Assembly (NCBI GenBank): GCA_002105175.1
Contig: MCGE01000004.1
Span: forward strand, 992,001 to 1,056,000
Length of the DNA: 64,000 nt
DNA from: Absidia repens
Lineage: Eukaryota > Mucoromycota > Mucoromycetes > Mucorales > Cunninghamellaceae
Direction: 5' to 3'
Shown: one piece after another, positions 1-11,749 of the stretch
Position numbering within the stretch: the stretch's first letter is position 1
How the letters are laid out: each line of letters opens with the position of its first letter
Made by a program: the position numbers and the translations under genes
Notes under the pieces: generated by a model
What the model was told of the DNA's origin: nothing
The model's database searches: none
Seen by the model: the letters and a program-made list of their open reading frames with translations, nothing else

Positions 1-1637
1 ATAAAGAAGTGAGATTAGTCATACAGTCGAATGGATTCATCAATAATAGGGTACAACACATCATACTTACTTCTTCTTTGGTAACACCATCAGCAATACT
101 TTTCATGACATTGTTCACAACGGACTGGTGATTCCCATCAGGTTTGTCATCCCGAAATCGCATGAATCTCCAAGGTGAAGCAAGGTTGTACTTTTGTTGG
201 AGTTCTGGATCGTAGTTGCATTCAATAATTCGGCCATCAAACCGTCTTGCGTTTTTTCCAAATGTGCTATACCATTCTTCGTCAGTAATACCAAGTTGTG
301 TAAAGTAGGAATAATCAGTTCCGCCTTGCCATACCAATAGATCTATAGTCGGTTTCTTGGTTGCATCTATCGCGCCTGGTATAGTTCTGCTTGGTTCATA
401 TTGTAGTCGTACTTTGAAATCCACAGAATTTTCGTTCGCTGGCTTCCATTTGATCCTATAGTATATAGAAATTTGTCAGTCAAAAAAGCAATACAATGTC
501 AGTCGCTCTTGCTTTGTTGTTCACTTACATTTTCCTTGATGTACCTAGATTGTATGGAGCTCTGACAGATGTGAATATCAGTCCATCACTTCCATGTCGA
601 AGGTTTGGCATGATTATATTGAAAACTGCGTCCAGTTTGTAGGTAAATTGTTGTTCCTTGAATTCGACACTAAATAAATAGGTAAAAAAATGCTAGCATT
701 AATATGAATCATCATTTTTTCATTTTATATACTTACGCAAATGGCTGCGTCCTTTTTCGATCTGGTCTATCTAAGAGCATTTTTTGATGTGGTGCGATGA
801 TATCTTTTTTCAGATACTGGATAAAAAAAACAAGTCAGTCAGTATTATCACAAAATTTATTCTTTTTAATGCGCTTACACCAAGTCGTTTCACCAAATCA
901 CGATCAATCAAAGGCATTTTTGCGACCACCAAACAATCAAACAATAAAAACTTGAGTTCAAACTATGGGATGATGCAAAGAATACTCAGTCAGGGGAAAG
1001 TGAATAACAGTAATATATTGACAAATAACTTACCGATCCATCATCACGTTTATCCAATACAAATTCACCATCAATAATCGTATCATCATGGCACTTGCGA
1101 TATTCTTTATCTTGCGGAATCGGGAAGTACATGTTCGTAACAACGTGGAAGTTGCTTTTCCGGTCAAACTAGGAGCATACACATATAATATATATATATA
1201 GTGTTTATAAATTCTATCAAACCCAGTTCAATTGTTCAACTTACAAGATAGACTTCCGGTTCACCAGTTGATCGTGCCCTTGTCAAGAAGGCTAGACAAC
1301 GAACACCATCACTTTTTTCGGCCACGAAGTAACTAATACACAGCAACAATAAAAAAGTGAGACAGCGTATCCTTCACAGTATATGAAAGTTTTACGATAT
1401 ACACTTACTCTTCTTTTTCTAGTTCCTTGAGTTCACCAGAGCCAAAGCTAACAGGTTGTGCGCCAGGGAACCTATAGAAGGGAACATTTTCAGATCCAAT
1501 AGGATAAAAATATGATATAGTAGATGACGGTCTTACTTGTAATTTCGTAGTCGCAAAAGACCAGCAATTCTTTCCTTTAGCCAGTCACAATCAGCAACAG
1601 GAATACCAGGAATATCTGGGACAGGACTATGATTCAT
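1..1637 (-). CDS. CEG1: mRNA-capping enzyme, guanylyltransferase subunit (3' end beyond window)
   Basis: Transfers GMP from GTP to the 5' diphosphate end of nascent mRNA in the nucleus. Eight exons are visible: 1637-1537, 1471-1409, 1332-1245, 1168-1034, 962-879, 816-737, 669-529 and 455-71, giving 359 codons in one frame. A donor follows at 70 and the last intron runs off the left edge. All nucleotidyltransferase motifs are present in order: KSDG (motif I, catalytic Lys about residue 61), a DGEFVLD motif III, HGSDGLIFT (motif IV), a VDFKVRL motif V and WRFMRFRDDK (motif VI). There is no RNA-triphosphatase domain, as in other fungi, where that activity is a separate protein. The start is the first ATG before residues reading NHSPVPDIPGIP, in line with the short N-termini of fungal Ceg1. 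Its 5' end faces NUP98 across 275 bases. The missing C-terminus is probably short. Confidence 0.95.
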
Positions 1638-1912
1638 ATATAAGAGGGTAAAAAGAAAGAGGGAGAAAGATAGCGTTTGAATTAAGAATAAGAAGAAAAA
1701 GAATTAAAGAAGCAGGAAGAAATGGTAAAAATTGAAATTCCGCAGCTCTCACTGTGTGGCTTGCCACCGTCATCAATCCAGGCTGCGACAATTTTTTTTT
1801 TTCTTACAAAAGGCGCGTGGACCCCATTATCTTTCTTTTCTTTTTTTTTTTTTTTTTCTATCAATCATACTCATTTTCTTACCGAACTTCACTATCAATT
1901 CAACCGTGTATA
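1638..1912. promoter_or_regulatory. Shared divergent promoter region of CEG1 and NUP98
   Basis: This 275-base spacer separates the start codons of two divergent genes and must carry both promoters. It holds pyrimidine-rich runs (two T tracts around 1790-1860) just upstream of the NUP98 ATG. I see no convincing TATA box. That it is a bidirectional promoter is inferred from gene order only. Confidence 0.5.
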
Positions 1913-4900
1913 ATGTTCGGAAAAAGTGCATTTGGTGGTGGTGGCTTTGGCCAACAGCAGCAACAACAACCTACTAACTCCATCTTTGGTCAACAACCTC
2001 AACAACAACAACCTCAACAATCTGCCTTCGGAGGTACGTTTCTTATTTCCCTTTTTTTTTTGTCTCTTGATTCATTTTTATGATCATACTGGGTACTTTT
2101 CCCTTCCTTTTTTTTCAACCGTCGTTTTATTCCGATATATTATTACTTACCCATTTCATCTCGTTTCTTTTGATTATAGGATTCGGTTCTTCTGGAGCAA
2201 CCGGTGGTTTTGGAGCACAAACATCTACACCAAGTGCTTTTGGTGCACCTGCTCAACAAACTACTTCTGCATTCGGTCAACCTGCACAGCAAACTACATC
2301 AGCATTTGGTCAACCTGCGGCTACTACTAACGCCTTTGGCGCAACCGCTAATACTGGATCTGCGTTTGGTCAAAGGCCATCTGCTTTCGGTTCTCCAGCT
2401 CCTACTGGTTTTGGTTCAAGTAAGTTTATTTGTATTATTGGTGTTAAAATTATAACAGCCTATTGATTCTTTTCCTTTTATTTTCTTCTGAATAGCTCAA
2501 CCTGCTTCAACTGGATTTGGAGGTGCCACAGGCGGTGCTTTCGGTGCCAGTAAGTATTACATCTTCATATCAATTACCTGCAAGGCAAATATACTCAACG
2601 ATCATATTTTTTTTTAGCTCCTACTAATACAACTTCTGCATTCGGTGCTCCCGCGGCTCAACCTACCGGTGGATTATTCGGTCAGCGTCCTGCTACCACT
2701 GGTGCTTTTGGTTCAACCGCCACACCAGCGACTAACACATTCGGTCAACCTCAACAAACGTCAGCATTTGGTGGTGGTGCGGCCACATCTGGTTTTGGTC
2801 AACCTGCCGGTGGTATGGGCAATCAAGGTACTGCGGCTGCGGATTTCGCCCCAACTCAAGATCGTGATATGACAACTGGTGTGACCAATCTTTTCCAAAC
2901 AATCACTGCTATGCCTCAATACAAGCAACAATCCATTGAAGAACTACGACTACAAGATTACAATCAAAATAGAAAAACAGGCTCTGCTCAGGCCACACCA
3001 GGTACTGGATTTGGTGCCGCAACGGGTGGATTCGGTGCCCCTGCCGCGCAGACTTCAACCCCCTTTGGACAATCACCATCTGCATTTGGCGGACAACAAC
3101 AAACGAACACCTTTGGCCAACCTCAACAACCTGCTACAAATGCCTTTGGTGGAGGTGCTACTCAAACTGGAGGTCTCTTTGGTCAACAACAACAACCTGC
3201 TGCTGGTGCTACTGGATTCGGTCAACAACCTGCCACTGGTGCATTTGGATCCTCCGCATTCGGTGCAAATCAACAGGCTGGTGGATTTGGTGCTGGTGCC
3301 AATAATGCTGCAAAGCCATTCTCATTTGGTAAGATAAAAAAAAGTGATGGTTACTGGCTATTGAAAAATGTGTACTCAATATTTTTGGTGTCAAATTTTG
3401 TTATTATTAGGATCTACACCTACTACTGGTGGATTTGGTGCAACTACTGGCGGATTCGGTCAAGCCCCCGCTGCTACTGGATTTGGTCAAACAGCTCAAC
3501 AACCACAACAATCAACGGGATTCAGCTTTGGACAAAAACCGGCAGGAACTACCGGTGGTTTTGGAACTGGTTTCGGTACTGGAGCTACTGCTGGTGGATT
3601 TGGTGCTACTGCTGCAAGTAAACCTGCGTCATCGTTCTCATTTGGTGCCTCTGCTGCTCCTGCAACATCTACTCCCGCTGCAACTGGTTTTGGCGGTTTT
3701 GGCGCTCCAGCATCTGGCGCTCCTGGTGGCTTCGGGCAAACCCAACCTGCGCAAACTGGATTTGGTGCTGCTGCGCCTACGGGTGGGCTTTTTGGTGCCA
3801 AACCTGCTACCGGACAACCTGGCTCTCTCTTCGGTGGCACTCAACAACAACAACCATCGACTACACCATCCTTTGGCTTTGGAGCCAATACCCAACAACC
3901 TGCGGGTGGATTTGGTACCGGTACAGCAACAGGTGGTGGTAGCTTATTTGGTGCAAAGCCTGCAGGAACTGGTATTGGAACAGGAGGTGGTTTATTCGGT
4001 AATACTCAACCTGCAACAGGTGGTGGATTTGGTGGATTTGGTGGTGGATTTGGGGCTCAACAGCAACAGCAGCAACAACAACCTGGCACTGGTATGTTCT
4101 CCCTACCTGCTACAGGTGGATTGACTTCGTTTGGCACCAGCGGATTACAACCTGGACAACAACCATTGATCGCCGCAGTAGACAAGAATCCCTATGGAAA
4201 CAACCCTCTATTTAACACAACTGCCATTCAACAGCAGCAACAACAACAACAACAACAACAGCAACAGCAAGGCGGCACTCAAAATCAAACATACCCTGGC
4301 AAAACTGGCCCACTCGCTACCGCGGTTGATGGTGGATCTAAAAAATTGACATCAGCACCTCATTACCCAATTTCTCCTCGCGTGGTCTCCAAAATCAAGT
4401 TACGTGGCTTCTCATTCAACCCTGCTAGCAAACCTACTACCAAGAAAACCAGTGATCTGACAGGTGTTAGTGATTTGGATGTTATTAATTCCGGTGCTTT
4501 TACTCCTCGATCTGCCAATAGAAAGCCATTATTCGACAAAGTGGATGCCAACACAGTTACCTCTCTTGTCAATACGCCTCAAGAAAATGGAAAATCAGCT
4601 GCAATCTTTGCTGACAAACTTGGATTCAAATCCTCCTCCTTGCCTGGTGCCCCTCATTCTCGCTCAGTAACAAACGACGCAGCATCTTCTAGACAACAAC
4701 AAGAGCAGCCAAAACAACACTCCGATAGCGACAATGTTTCCGGCGACGCTGATAAAGATACCGACGACACTACTGCCACTATGGATGTAGCCATCAAGGA
4801 AGGATATTACTGCTCGCCTACATTTGAAGTCTTGAAAGCCATGACATCCGATGAACTCAAGAAGGTAGATGGATTTGTAGTTGGACGACGTGGTTTTGGG

Positions 4901-5227
4901 GAAGTGCATTTTGATCAACCTGTCGATATTTCCAACTTGGACCTGAAGAAGATTATGGGTGGTATTGTTGTTTTGGGCCACAAAAGCGTGACGGTCTATC
5001 CAAATCTGAACATGAAGCCTGATCTTGGCCAAGGCTTGAATGTCCCTGCTACAGTTAAACTGGAACGATGCTATTCTGTTGACAAAAGCACCAATGAACC
5101 GATCACCAGCCCAACACATCCACGATTCAATCTATTCCTGGAAAAATTGCGCAAACGAAACGGAACAACATTTGTGGACTATGAAATCGAAACCGGTACT
5201 TGGAAATTCAAGGTGGATTCTTTTTAG
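1913..5227 (+). CDS. NUP98: Nucleoporin Nup98 (stand-alone, FG repeats + GLEBS + autoproteolytic-type domain)
   Basis: FG nucleoporin forming part of the permeability barrier and mRNA-export platform of the nuclear pore. Exons 1913-2033, 2180-2419, 2496-2549, 2618-3328 and 3411-5227 give 980 residues. The N-terminal two thirds are FG/GLFG repeats rich in Gly, Thr, Gln and Ala. They are interrupted near residues 205-260 by a clear GLEBS motif (Gle2/Rae1-binding; ITAMPQY then EELRLQDY). A 14-residue poly-Gln lies near residue 650. The C-terminal domain of about 140 residues (from EGYYCSP to KFKVDSF) matches the Nup98 autoproteolytic domain. The frame stops directly after the Phe that corresponds to the P1 residue of the usual HF|S cleavage site, so no Nup96 moiety is attached. 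Yeast Nup100 and Nup116 also end near here. An AATAAA lies at 5402. The Nup96 part is the next gene downstream. Confidence 0.96.
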
Positions 5228-6082
5228 TTTTATTTAGTTAGTTAGATGGTTGACAAGAAAAGCATTCGCCTTTTTATCCCTTTCCTCTCCCCACTGTTCT
5301 TAGTGTACCCATACGATAGTTTGAAATACCTTTTACACATAGCTTAGCTTATTCTCCTCATCTTTTTTATTTTATTATTATTATTATTATTTCAATACTT
5401 CAATAAACTGCAACTCGTTTCCAACCATATTTTATTTTACAAATCTTCACATTGCTTAATTGGGGTGTCATTTTCTGCTGTGCATATCTTGTTCCTGTCA
5501 CTCATTTCTGAGCTTTTTGTACCGTGCATACAGTGTGGGTAGCTCGAATTTTTGATATTTTTATCAAGTAGAAATGAACATAAAATGTCTAATATCAATA
5601 ATATGGAAGTATGATATATATTCCTGGGGAAACATTTGTCATCAGGCAGAGAATATGTGGATGGAAAGCGTTTTTGTAAACTGCAAATTTCCGAATTATT
5701 ATTATTTTATTTTGGGGGGAGGGGCCGGGTTACTGAGTGGGTCGGTGAAAATGATTTATTCGAAAGAATTCAGGCTGGGTTTAAGCGGACTGAGTACATA
5801 TGAGTTCAATTTCATTCATAACATGAGAAATTATTTTCAGGCAAGGCAATCCCTGTAAACAATTTGCTGAATTGTGCGAACAGCTATGGTCGAAAATTGT
5901 CAATGGTGGATACGAAATGGTGAAATATACAGTAGAACGTTTTTAAATGTCGTCAATAAAATAACATATTATTTTGGCGGAGCCTGAATAACAACAGACC
6001 AAAAACCAGAAATCCTTTTTGTTTGTTTTTGTCTCCTGCCTTCTTTCTTTTATTTCTTAGCACAGTAACAATAGCAAGACTC
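5228..6082. other. NUP98-NUP96 spacer
   Basis: These 855 bases separate the NUP98 stop from the NUP96 start. They contain the NUP98 3' region with AATAAA at 5402-5407, a T-rich stretch and a 95-codon open frame (5574-5858) that resembles nothing and lacks coding character. Just before the NUP96 ATG there is a pyrimidine tract ending in TTAG (about 6050-6060), which could be the acceptor of a 5' UTR intron. No protein-coding link between the two nucleoporin genes is visible. Confidence 0.6.
5402..5407 (+). terminator. Poly(A) signal of NUP98
   Basis: AATAAA 175 bases after the NUP98 stop, in a T-rich 3' region. Its placement supports transcription ending before NUP96. Confidence 0.5.
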
Positions 6083-6286
6083 ATGTCCATCTTCAAGTAA
6101 GTTTTGAATTCTCATAAATATAACAAGATTTGATATAAATACATACTTATTTGATCTCTTCTTCTATCCACAAAATAGCAGTGTCTTTTCCTCACTTACT
6201 GGGAAACGATTAAACGATGATTCTCAACGTGATCAATCCTCAAAGAAACAACGCGTACACCATGAAGCGATTATGTAGGTTAGAAT

Positions 6287-6324
<38 letters not shown>

Positions 6325-8580
6325 TTATTTTTGTCTTTACTTATTCCCTATTTACTTTATAGTACAAAACCGCTTGCGACAAACTCAACTTATGTCGAAC
6401 AGGCAAGTTCTTGAACGCAAAACAGAATGATATACCATTTTACGGGTTTTTGACAGGAATTGTCCTACTTTTTATATTTCTATAGGATGGTGCTGACAAT
6501 ATCATAGCTAAGGAAAATCATGCAAACAAGGTAAATTTTTAAAGGACATATGTTATTATATGCATCGATTCTTAATTTGATTTTATTGACTTGCTAGCTG
6601 ATCATGGCTTTCGTGCAAAATCAATCGAAAATAGAAACTATCAACGATACACCTCGTGCATATCTGACGAAAAATCTATATTCCACACCTCTTGTTGACA
6701 AAATTATGGATTCATCAGCATTCGATTACAACGAGCGACAGGTATGGAGCTTGGCAGCACTTTTATTCGAACAGGAAGTCATTGGATCAAGCAACGACCC
6801 CTTAATTCTATCGCCGGCAGCCACAGCAATGACAGCGAAACAACAACGACGATTGCGAAATTGGATACGTAGCACAGTAGTTGAAGAATTGCAACGACGA
6901 AATCTACTCGACGTGGAGATGGACACGGCGGATGATTGGAAAAGGGCATTCTACTACATGTCATCAGGACAAGTTGTACAGGCTTGTGAGATGGTGCAAC
7001 AACTAGGGGATGATGCTCTGGCAACAATGATGGTGGTACACTTTCAGCAAGAAGATGATGTGTGCGACGCAGCCGAAAAGCAGGTATCATACTGGCAACA
7101 ACGTGGCTTGTTTGATTCACTACCACTCTACCGACAAAAAATGTGGTATGTTCTTCAAGGTCAACTGGGTTATGTGGATCATATCAAAACCGTGGTGACT
7201 CAGGATTTACCGTGGCCTCAAACTTTACTTCTTTATGCCCTTTATGGTGGACAGCGTGGTCATTTCGGTTCTGGTTTGTCTGCTTATCATACTCTTACTA
7301 GTGCTACGGGCGCTGGTGTTATTGGCATCCATCGATTGCGAGCAAGAAAACATACCGCACGAGTTCCTTCTGATTGTTTATGGTATACTTTACTGCAATG
7401 GTGGTCATCGTCATTACATCCCTCTGCCAATAATTCTGTATACCGAAAAGGATTGGAAATGGACCTCCCACTACACTGTCGCTGGGTACTACTACTACAT
7501 GTATCACATCTGTTTGAAAATGGCCCTGATGCTTTGGAATCTTGGAAAGAGCAATGGTGTGATGAACTTTATCGTACGGGACTTGAATACATGGCTATCC
7601 ATGCTGGACTTTACGCATCAAGGTAAGAACTGGTGATAATTTTGAAAAGGAGGATGTAATACATACACATACTTATGAATTACTCTCACTTTTTAGGCCT
7701 GAAATTAAAATCAAGGAACTGCTATCCAGATACGAATGGAAAAGGAACATTATTTATCTCGTCAATTGCAAATACCCTCCGAATGGATTACGGACTCCAA
7801 GGTAAGCACAGAGACGATCAATCACATTTTGAATCAAAATATGGAAAATAGGAATTTAATGCTGAATTAAATTTGATTATATCTTGATAGGCTTTGTATG
7901 CACTCAATCACCAACTTTATGACAAGGAAGTGGAATATTATCTGGAGGCCAATGAAAATGCAAAAGCACGAAATGCCATTTTAAATCATATGTTACCTGC
8001 ACTATTTTTGGACGGTATGCTTGAATTTTATGTAGATTGTTGTTGTTTATGGAGCGTTACTGACGAATATTTTTTTGTACATCTCTGTATATTAGGGAAA
8101 CGGACCGATACAATAATCACCTACCTCACAAAACTTACAACTCTATTCCCTGATGACGTGGATTTACAACAGACGATTGACATTTTATTCAATATTCACA
8201 ACATCCTGAACGACTATCCACACATTATCAAGCAATCGTCATCTACTTCTGTACACCTAACTAACATGGTAAATGAGCTGACATTGGCCATACAAAACCT
8301 GACGTTTCTCAAGGAATCAACAGATCTTCATGACTCGATCCTTTTCTCTAAAGTTGCTGGTCAATTGATTTCCACGGGTGCATTATTTATGAATGATGTA
8401 AGGCAAAAAAGAAAAATGTTACTCATTATTGCCATAGAACTCATACTTAAATTGCTGTAGGAACAACTGAATACCCTAATCGAAACCTGTCCTGTGGAAA
8501 TTTGCAGCGATCAGACTTTATTGACACTTCTCTCCCAAGCGATGTCAAGTAGTATAACTAGCATTCACCCTACTGATTAA
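6083..8580 (+). CDS. NUP96: Nucleoporin Nup96 / Nup145C (separate gene, one apparent frameshift)
   Basis: Scaffold nucleoporin of the Y (Nup84/Nup107) complex. Exons 6083-6096, 6179-6274, 6363-6402, 6486-6530, 6598-7622, 7697-7801, 7891-8014, 8096-8397 and 8461-8580 would give about 623 residues. The alpha-helical region matches the Nup96 family: WKRAFYYMSSGQVVQACEM, then a segment reading LPLYRQKMWYVLQGQ, and near the end LQIPSEWITDSKALYALN, which aligns with the human RVPAKWIHEAKA region. The start is the first ATG, giving MSIFNSVF then a basic stretch (KKQR). The N-terminus is far shorter than that of metazoan Nup96. Exon 3 ends in a GC donor (CAG|GCAAGT). In exon 6 (7697-7801) the entering frame (KELLSRY) and the leaving frame (MEKEHYLSRQLQ) differ by one base near 7725-7740: one base is missing, so either the assembly has an indel or the allele is broken. 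AATAAA lies at 8705. Confidence 0.9.
6290..6321. repeat. (TA)n microsatellite in a NUP96 intron
   Basis: An uninterrupted alternating TA run of about 32 bases, inside the intron between NUP96 exons 2 and 3. Confidence 0.9.
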
Positions 8581-8704
8581 CCTCGGCATTAAATTTATAT
8601 TGGATGTACACTCATTTACCATTAGTTATTTAGTAACTTTTTTCTTTGTATTATATGTATTCAAACCATTCCCCTCTTTTTGTCTTGACTTCTATTTTTC
8701 TCTC

Positions 8705-8710
8705 AATAAA
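8705..8710 (+). terminator. Poly(A) signal of NUP96
   Basis: AATAAA 125 bases after the NUP96 stop codon. The remaining sequence up to the next start at 8873 is T-rich and must hold the promoter of the TPR gene. Confidence 0.5.
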
Positions 8711-8872
8711 ATGACACGATAGTTTCGCTTTTTTTTGCATTATCTATTTTCTCTGGTATATTTTATGGCAGAATTCACCCTCCGCCACCTTGAAAAATTA
8801 GAAACTCCCAAAAAAAAACAACTTTTTTCTTTATCCCTCATTATTTTTTGATCTTCTGATTCGTTGACAACT

Positions 8873-10345
8873 ATGAATACTCGGTTATTTCAAATCGTGA
8901 ATCATGGAAGGGTTCCGACTCTTTTATTGCGACAAAGAAACCTGTCCTTTATTAGCAACAGGCAAACAGCATTAAGGGCAACCAAAGCCACGGCTATTTT
9001 GACACCAGCGAGGCGGACCATGACGACTAACAATGCCAACACTCAAAAGTTCTCCACCAACCCATATAGTGAATCGATTCAGAAGCTCAAGTCTCAGGGA
9101 AAACTGGCTGCGAAAGTTACTGGCTATACTCTTTTATCGGTTACTGCAGCAACGGCATTGATTTGGCAATCTTATCATTGGTACATTGAATACTTTTTAT
9201 CCCGGTCACCAGCCTCATTGAACTACAAGGCCAAACTTCTCCTCCATGGTGCTTACTTTCGAGAACATGTGGCGCCCGATTATGGCATGGCAGCTTTTTA
9301 TTTGGAACAGGTGCTCCAAGTCGCTTTGGACGAACAACAATTAGACGAACAAGACCCTGACTTGATTCAGCTGCGTTTGCGCCTGGCCTATGATGAATGG
9401 CATGCCGGTCATTTGTTTGATGCCATCACTCAATATACACGTGCCTGGACTTTGTTAGTTGCCACTACACCATCCTCACTATCAACAAGACACCATGATG
9501 ACATGATCACTACTGCGAAGCATTTGGGCGATCTCTATACACGGGTTGGGGACTCCGAAAAAGCCGAAGAATATTTGACGTGGGCATTCTATGCAGTGAC
9601 CAAACCTGAATCCAACAATGTCGGCGACAATAATGGGACACGCTTACGGAAAATCAACATCATCTGCTCTTTGGCTAGTTTATATGCGATGCAACGCCAA
9701 TTCCACTTGGCACTTCCCCTGTTTTTACAAGCGCTGCAATCGATTCCTGACAATGACGATGCCGACGCCGACAGCAAAAATGGAGGTGATGGTGACGAAC
9801 AATGGCTTTGTATGAAAGCAATTCTTCAAAATCAACTCTCAGAAACGTTTTATGGTATGGGAAAACCAAAGGAATCAATGGGATGGGCGCAGGCAGCTTT
9901 GTCTTCTTCCTCAGACGGCATGGCGAAATACAGCAATGCGAAGGACTGTCGTGAATGTGGCGGTGTAGTCTCAAACAACTTGGGAAAACTACTGGAGGTA
10001 ACTCGAAAAAAAAATTAACATGCATCCTTGTAATGGAACTAATATTAATTTTGTTTTCTTATGTATACATAGATAAAAGGGGAATTTGACCAGGCTTTGG
10101 TATACTACAAGCAAGCTCAAATGTATGCTTCTACCATGGATGATACATCAAGTCAAATGCAGTACGACGAGAATGTGGTTCGATTGGAGAAGCTGACACA
10201 CAAGGATGAAGAAAATGCCACATTAGCTCAAGACCTCTTGGGCTCGAAAAAAGAAGATATAGCAAACAACCAGAGCAAGGAACAGCAACAAGGATGGGTC
10301 AGTTGGCTTGGTGGTCGTGGTGATAAGAAGAAGGATACGAAGTAG
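8873..10345 (+). CDS. Mitochondrial inner-membrane TPR protein, Mgr3-like
   Basis: Two exons, 8873-9997 and 10073-10345, encode 465 residues. The first 55 or so residues are basic and hydroxylated with few acidic residues (RLFQIVNHGRVPTLLLRQR), as expected of a mitochondrial presequence. One transmembrane helix follows at about residues 84-105 (LLSVTAATALIWQSYHWYI). The rest is helical with TPR-like repeats, for example AFYLEQVLQVALDE, AITQYTRAW, SEKAEEYLTWAFYAV and FDQALVYYKQAQMYAS. The C-terminus is polar and Lys-rich. The layout (presequence, one TM, TPR domain in the intermembrane space) matches the fungal Mgr3 family, an adaptor of the i-AAA protease Yme1. I base this on architecture and resemblance, not on a diagnostic motif. 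Another mitochondrial TPR family is possible. Confidence 0.75.
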
Positions 10346-10489
10346 GTCAAGCTATATTATATAGTTAGCAATAGAATAATAGTCCAATAGGTTAGTATTA
10401 GAATAGTCCGGCTAGTTTAGTTATAGAATAATTCAGACACTGTTTATTAGATTGATATGTCTCTTTGAAATGTATTTATTCTGAACCTC

Positions 10490-10495
10490 AATAAA
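10490..10495 (+). terminator. Poly(A) signal of the TPR-protein gene
   Basis: AATAAA 145 bases after the stop codon, running directly into an A tract. Confidence 0.5.
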
Positions 10496-10854
10496 AAAAA
10501 AATGCAATGTGAATAATGTCTTGTATATACAGTACTTTGTCTCTTTCTTTCCCCACTATACCAACGAAAAACTATGAAATCGGCATTCCCAATTCCGTTT
10601 TTTTTTTTTTTTTTTTTTTTGGAATATAGAGGCCAATTGTGTGTGTATGGCAAAAAAAAAACATATTCTATTTACGAACACCGCAGAAATTGATATTCTG
10701 GTAAACCGATATAAGGGACGGTATGGTGCAGTTCATCAAGAAAGTGAAGTAAACCATTCAATTTACACTTCCAAAAATATGATATGATGGTTTAAGGATG
10801 AGGAGGTTGAAGAGTGCTTTTTGATGAATTTAGACAGCACGCAGTTCTGCATCC

Positions 10855-11000
10855 TAATACATAGGCGGCCACTTGGGGCCCAACTGGTCTCATTCTATGC
10901 TACCACATGCAAGTAGAAAATAAAATAAAAATAAGAAATAAAAATAGCGAGCTGGATATATACAATATGTCCAGACTAGAGTGAATTACAGTGATGTCTT
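10855..11000 (+). repeat. Dispersed repeat DR2, copy 1
   Basis: Aligns by eye with 21260-21400 in the same orientation. Both contain a CACATGC or ACATGCCAC word, then an A-rich stretch with AATAAG, then a core reading CTGGATATATACA (here) or CCGGATATATACA (there), then a similar GTAGATTACG or GTGAATTACA end. The copies are diverged and no open frame or terminal repeat is obvious. Confidence 0.55.
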
Positions 11001-11176
11001 GGCCCAAGTTAATTAATACGATTGGCAAGAGGAGAATATAACAACACAAACTGCTCTACATTGCAAGGGGTAACTACACGCATAGCACCACCTAGATTCG
11101 TTTATATGAGTGTACCTTTCCATTGAGTTATTGCCATGTAATATAGCAATAGTACTGTACTGTACTTTAACGCAGT

Positions 11177-11358
11177 ATGTTTCATGTGTTTTCAGTGTTA
11201 TTCCTGAGAAGTGTATGGATCATGACCAATTCCTTGACAGGAGCGTTGGTATTGATCGGCCTTTTGTTTACGAGATGGTCAAAGCCAACTCAGAGATCTG
11301 GTACCACGGTTATGGAGCGGAAATTAACAGCCCTTGGTGTTAATACTTTTTTCTCGAC
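11177..11358 (+). other. Possible exon of an unrecognised spliced gene
   Basis: An open segment starting ATG at 11177 and ending at a GTAATC donor-like site (about 11360). It encodes a short hydrophobic stretch followed by a basic one (ALVLIGLLFTRWSK). A TTTTCAG acceptor-like site near 11196 and a CTTTTCAG site near 11460 frame it and a second short segment (11462-11501, followed by GTACGT). The pattern could be the 5' part of a transcript that continues into the duplicated units downstream. I recognise no product. It may be non-coding or decayed. Confidence 0.25.
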
Positions 11359-11749
11359 AGGTAATCGAAGTCGGCACCAAACTAAGAGTTTTGGAATGAT
11401 TTATATACATATAATGCAAACTATCAATGAACAAAATAAACCCAGTTTCCATTGCTTTTCAGCGACTACTCAAACGCAAAAAATAGTATTAATCGTCTCA
11501 GGTACGTCTTCATGCACTAGAAAATCAGCGGAGATTCAATCGTCACAGGTTTATATTTTTCTTGCCCACTCTTATTTTATTTTTTTTATTCTTTTACTCC
11601 ATTAATCTACTTTTTTTCAATAACATCATTACTTCCTACTCCAAATGGTAATAATTATATAAAACACATCTTGTTTTGAAATCGTCTATTTATGAAAGAT
11701 TAACCTTCCTATATTCTTACGTGTTTATAATTATGAAAGGGCAAGACTT

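Noticed and set aside
3073..3898. Long minus-strand open frames opposite NUP98.
   Set aside because: They mirror the FG/Gln repeat composition of the sense strand and have no start or splice context of their own.
5574..5858. 95-codon open frame between NUP98 and NUP96.
   Set aside because: No recognisable features and no promoter, splice or poly(A) context. Expected by chance in AT-rich DNA.
5200..6100. Possible splicing of NUP98 into NUP96 through an AAG|GTGGAT donor near the NUP98 end and the TTAG acceptor near 6060.
   Set aside because: The joined reading frame meets a stop codon soon after entering the next NUP96 exon, and no other donor near the NUP98 end has the needed phase.
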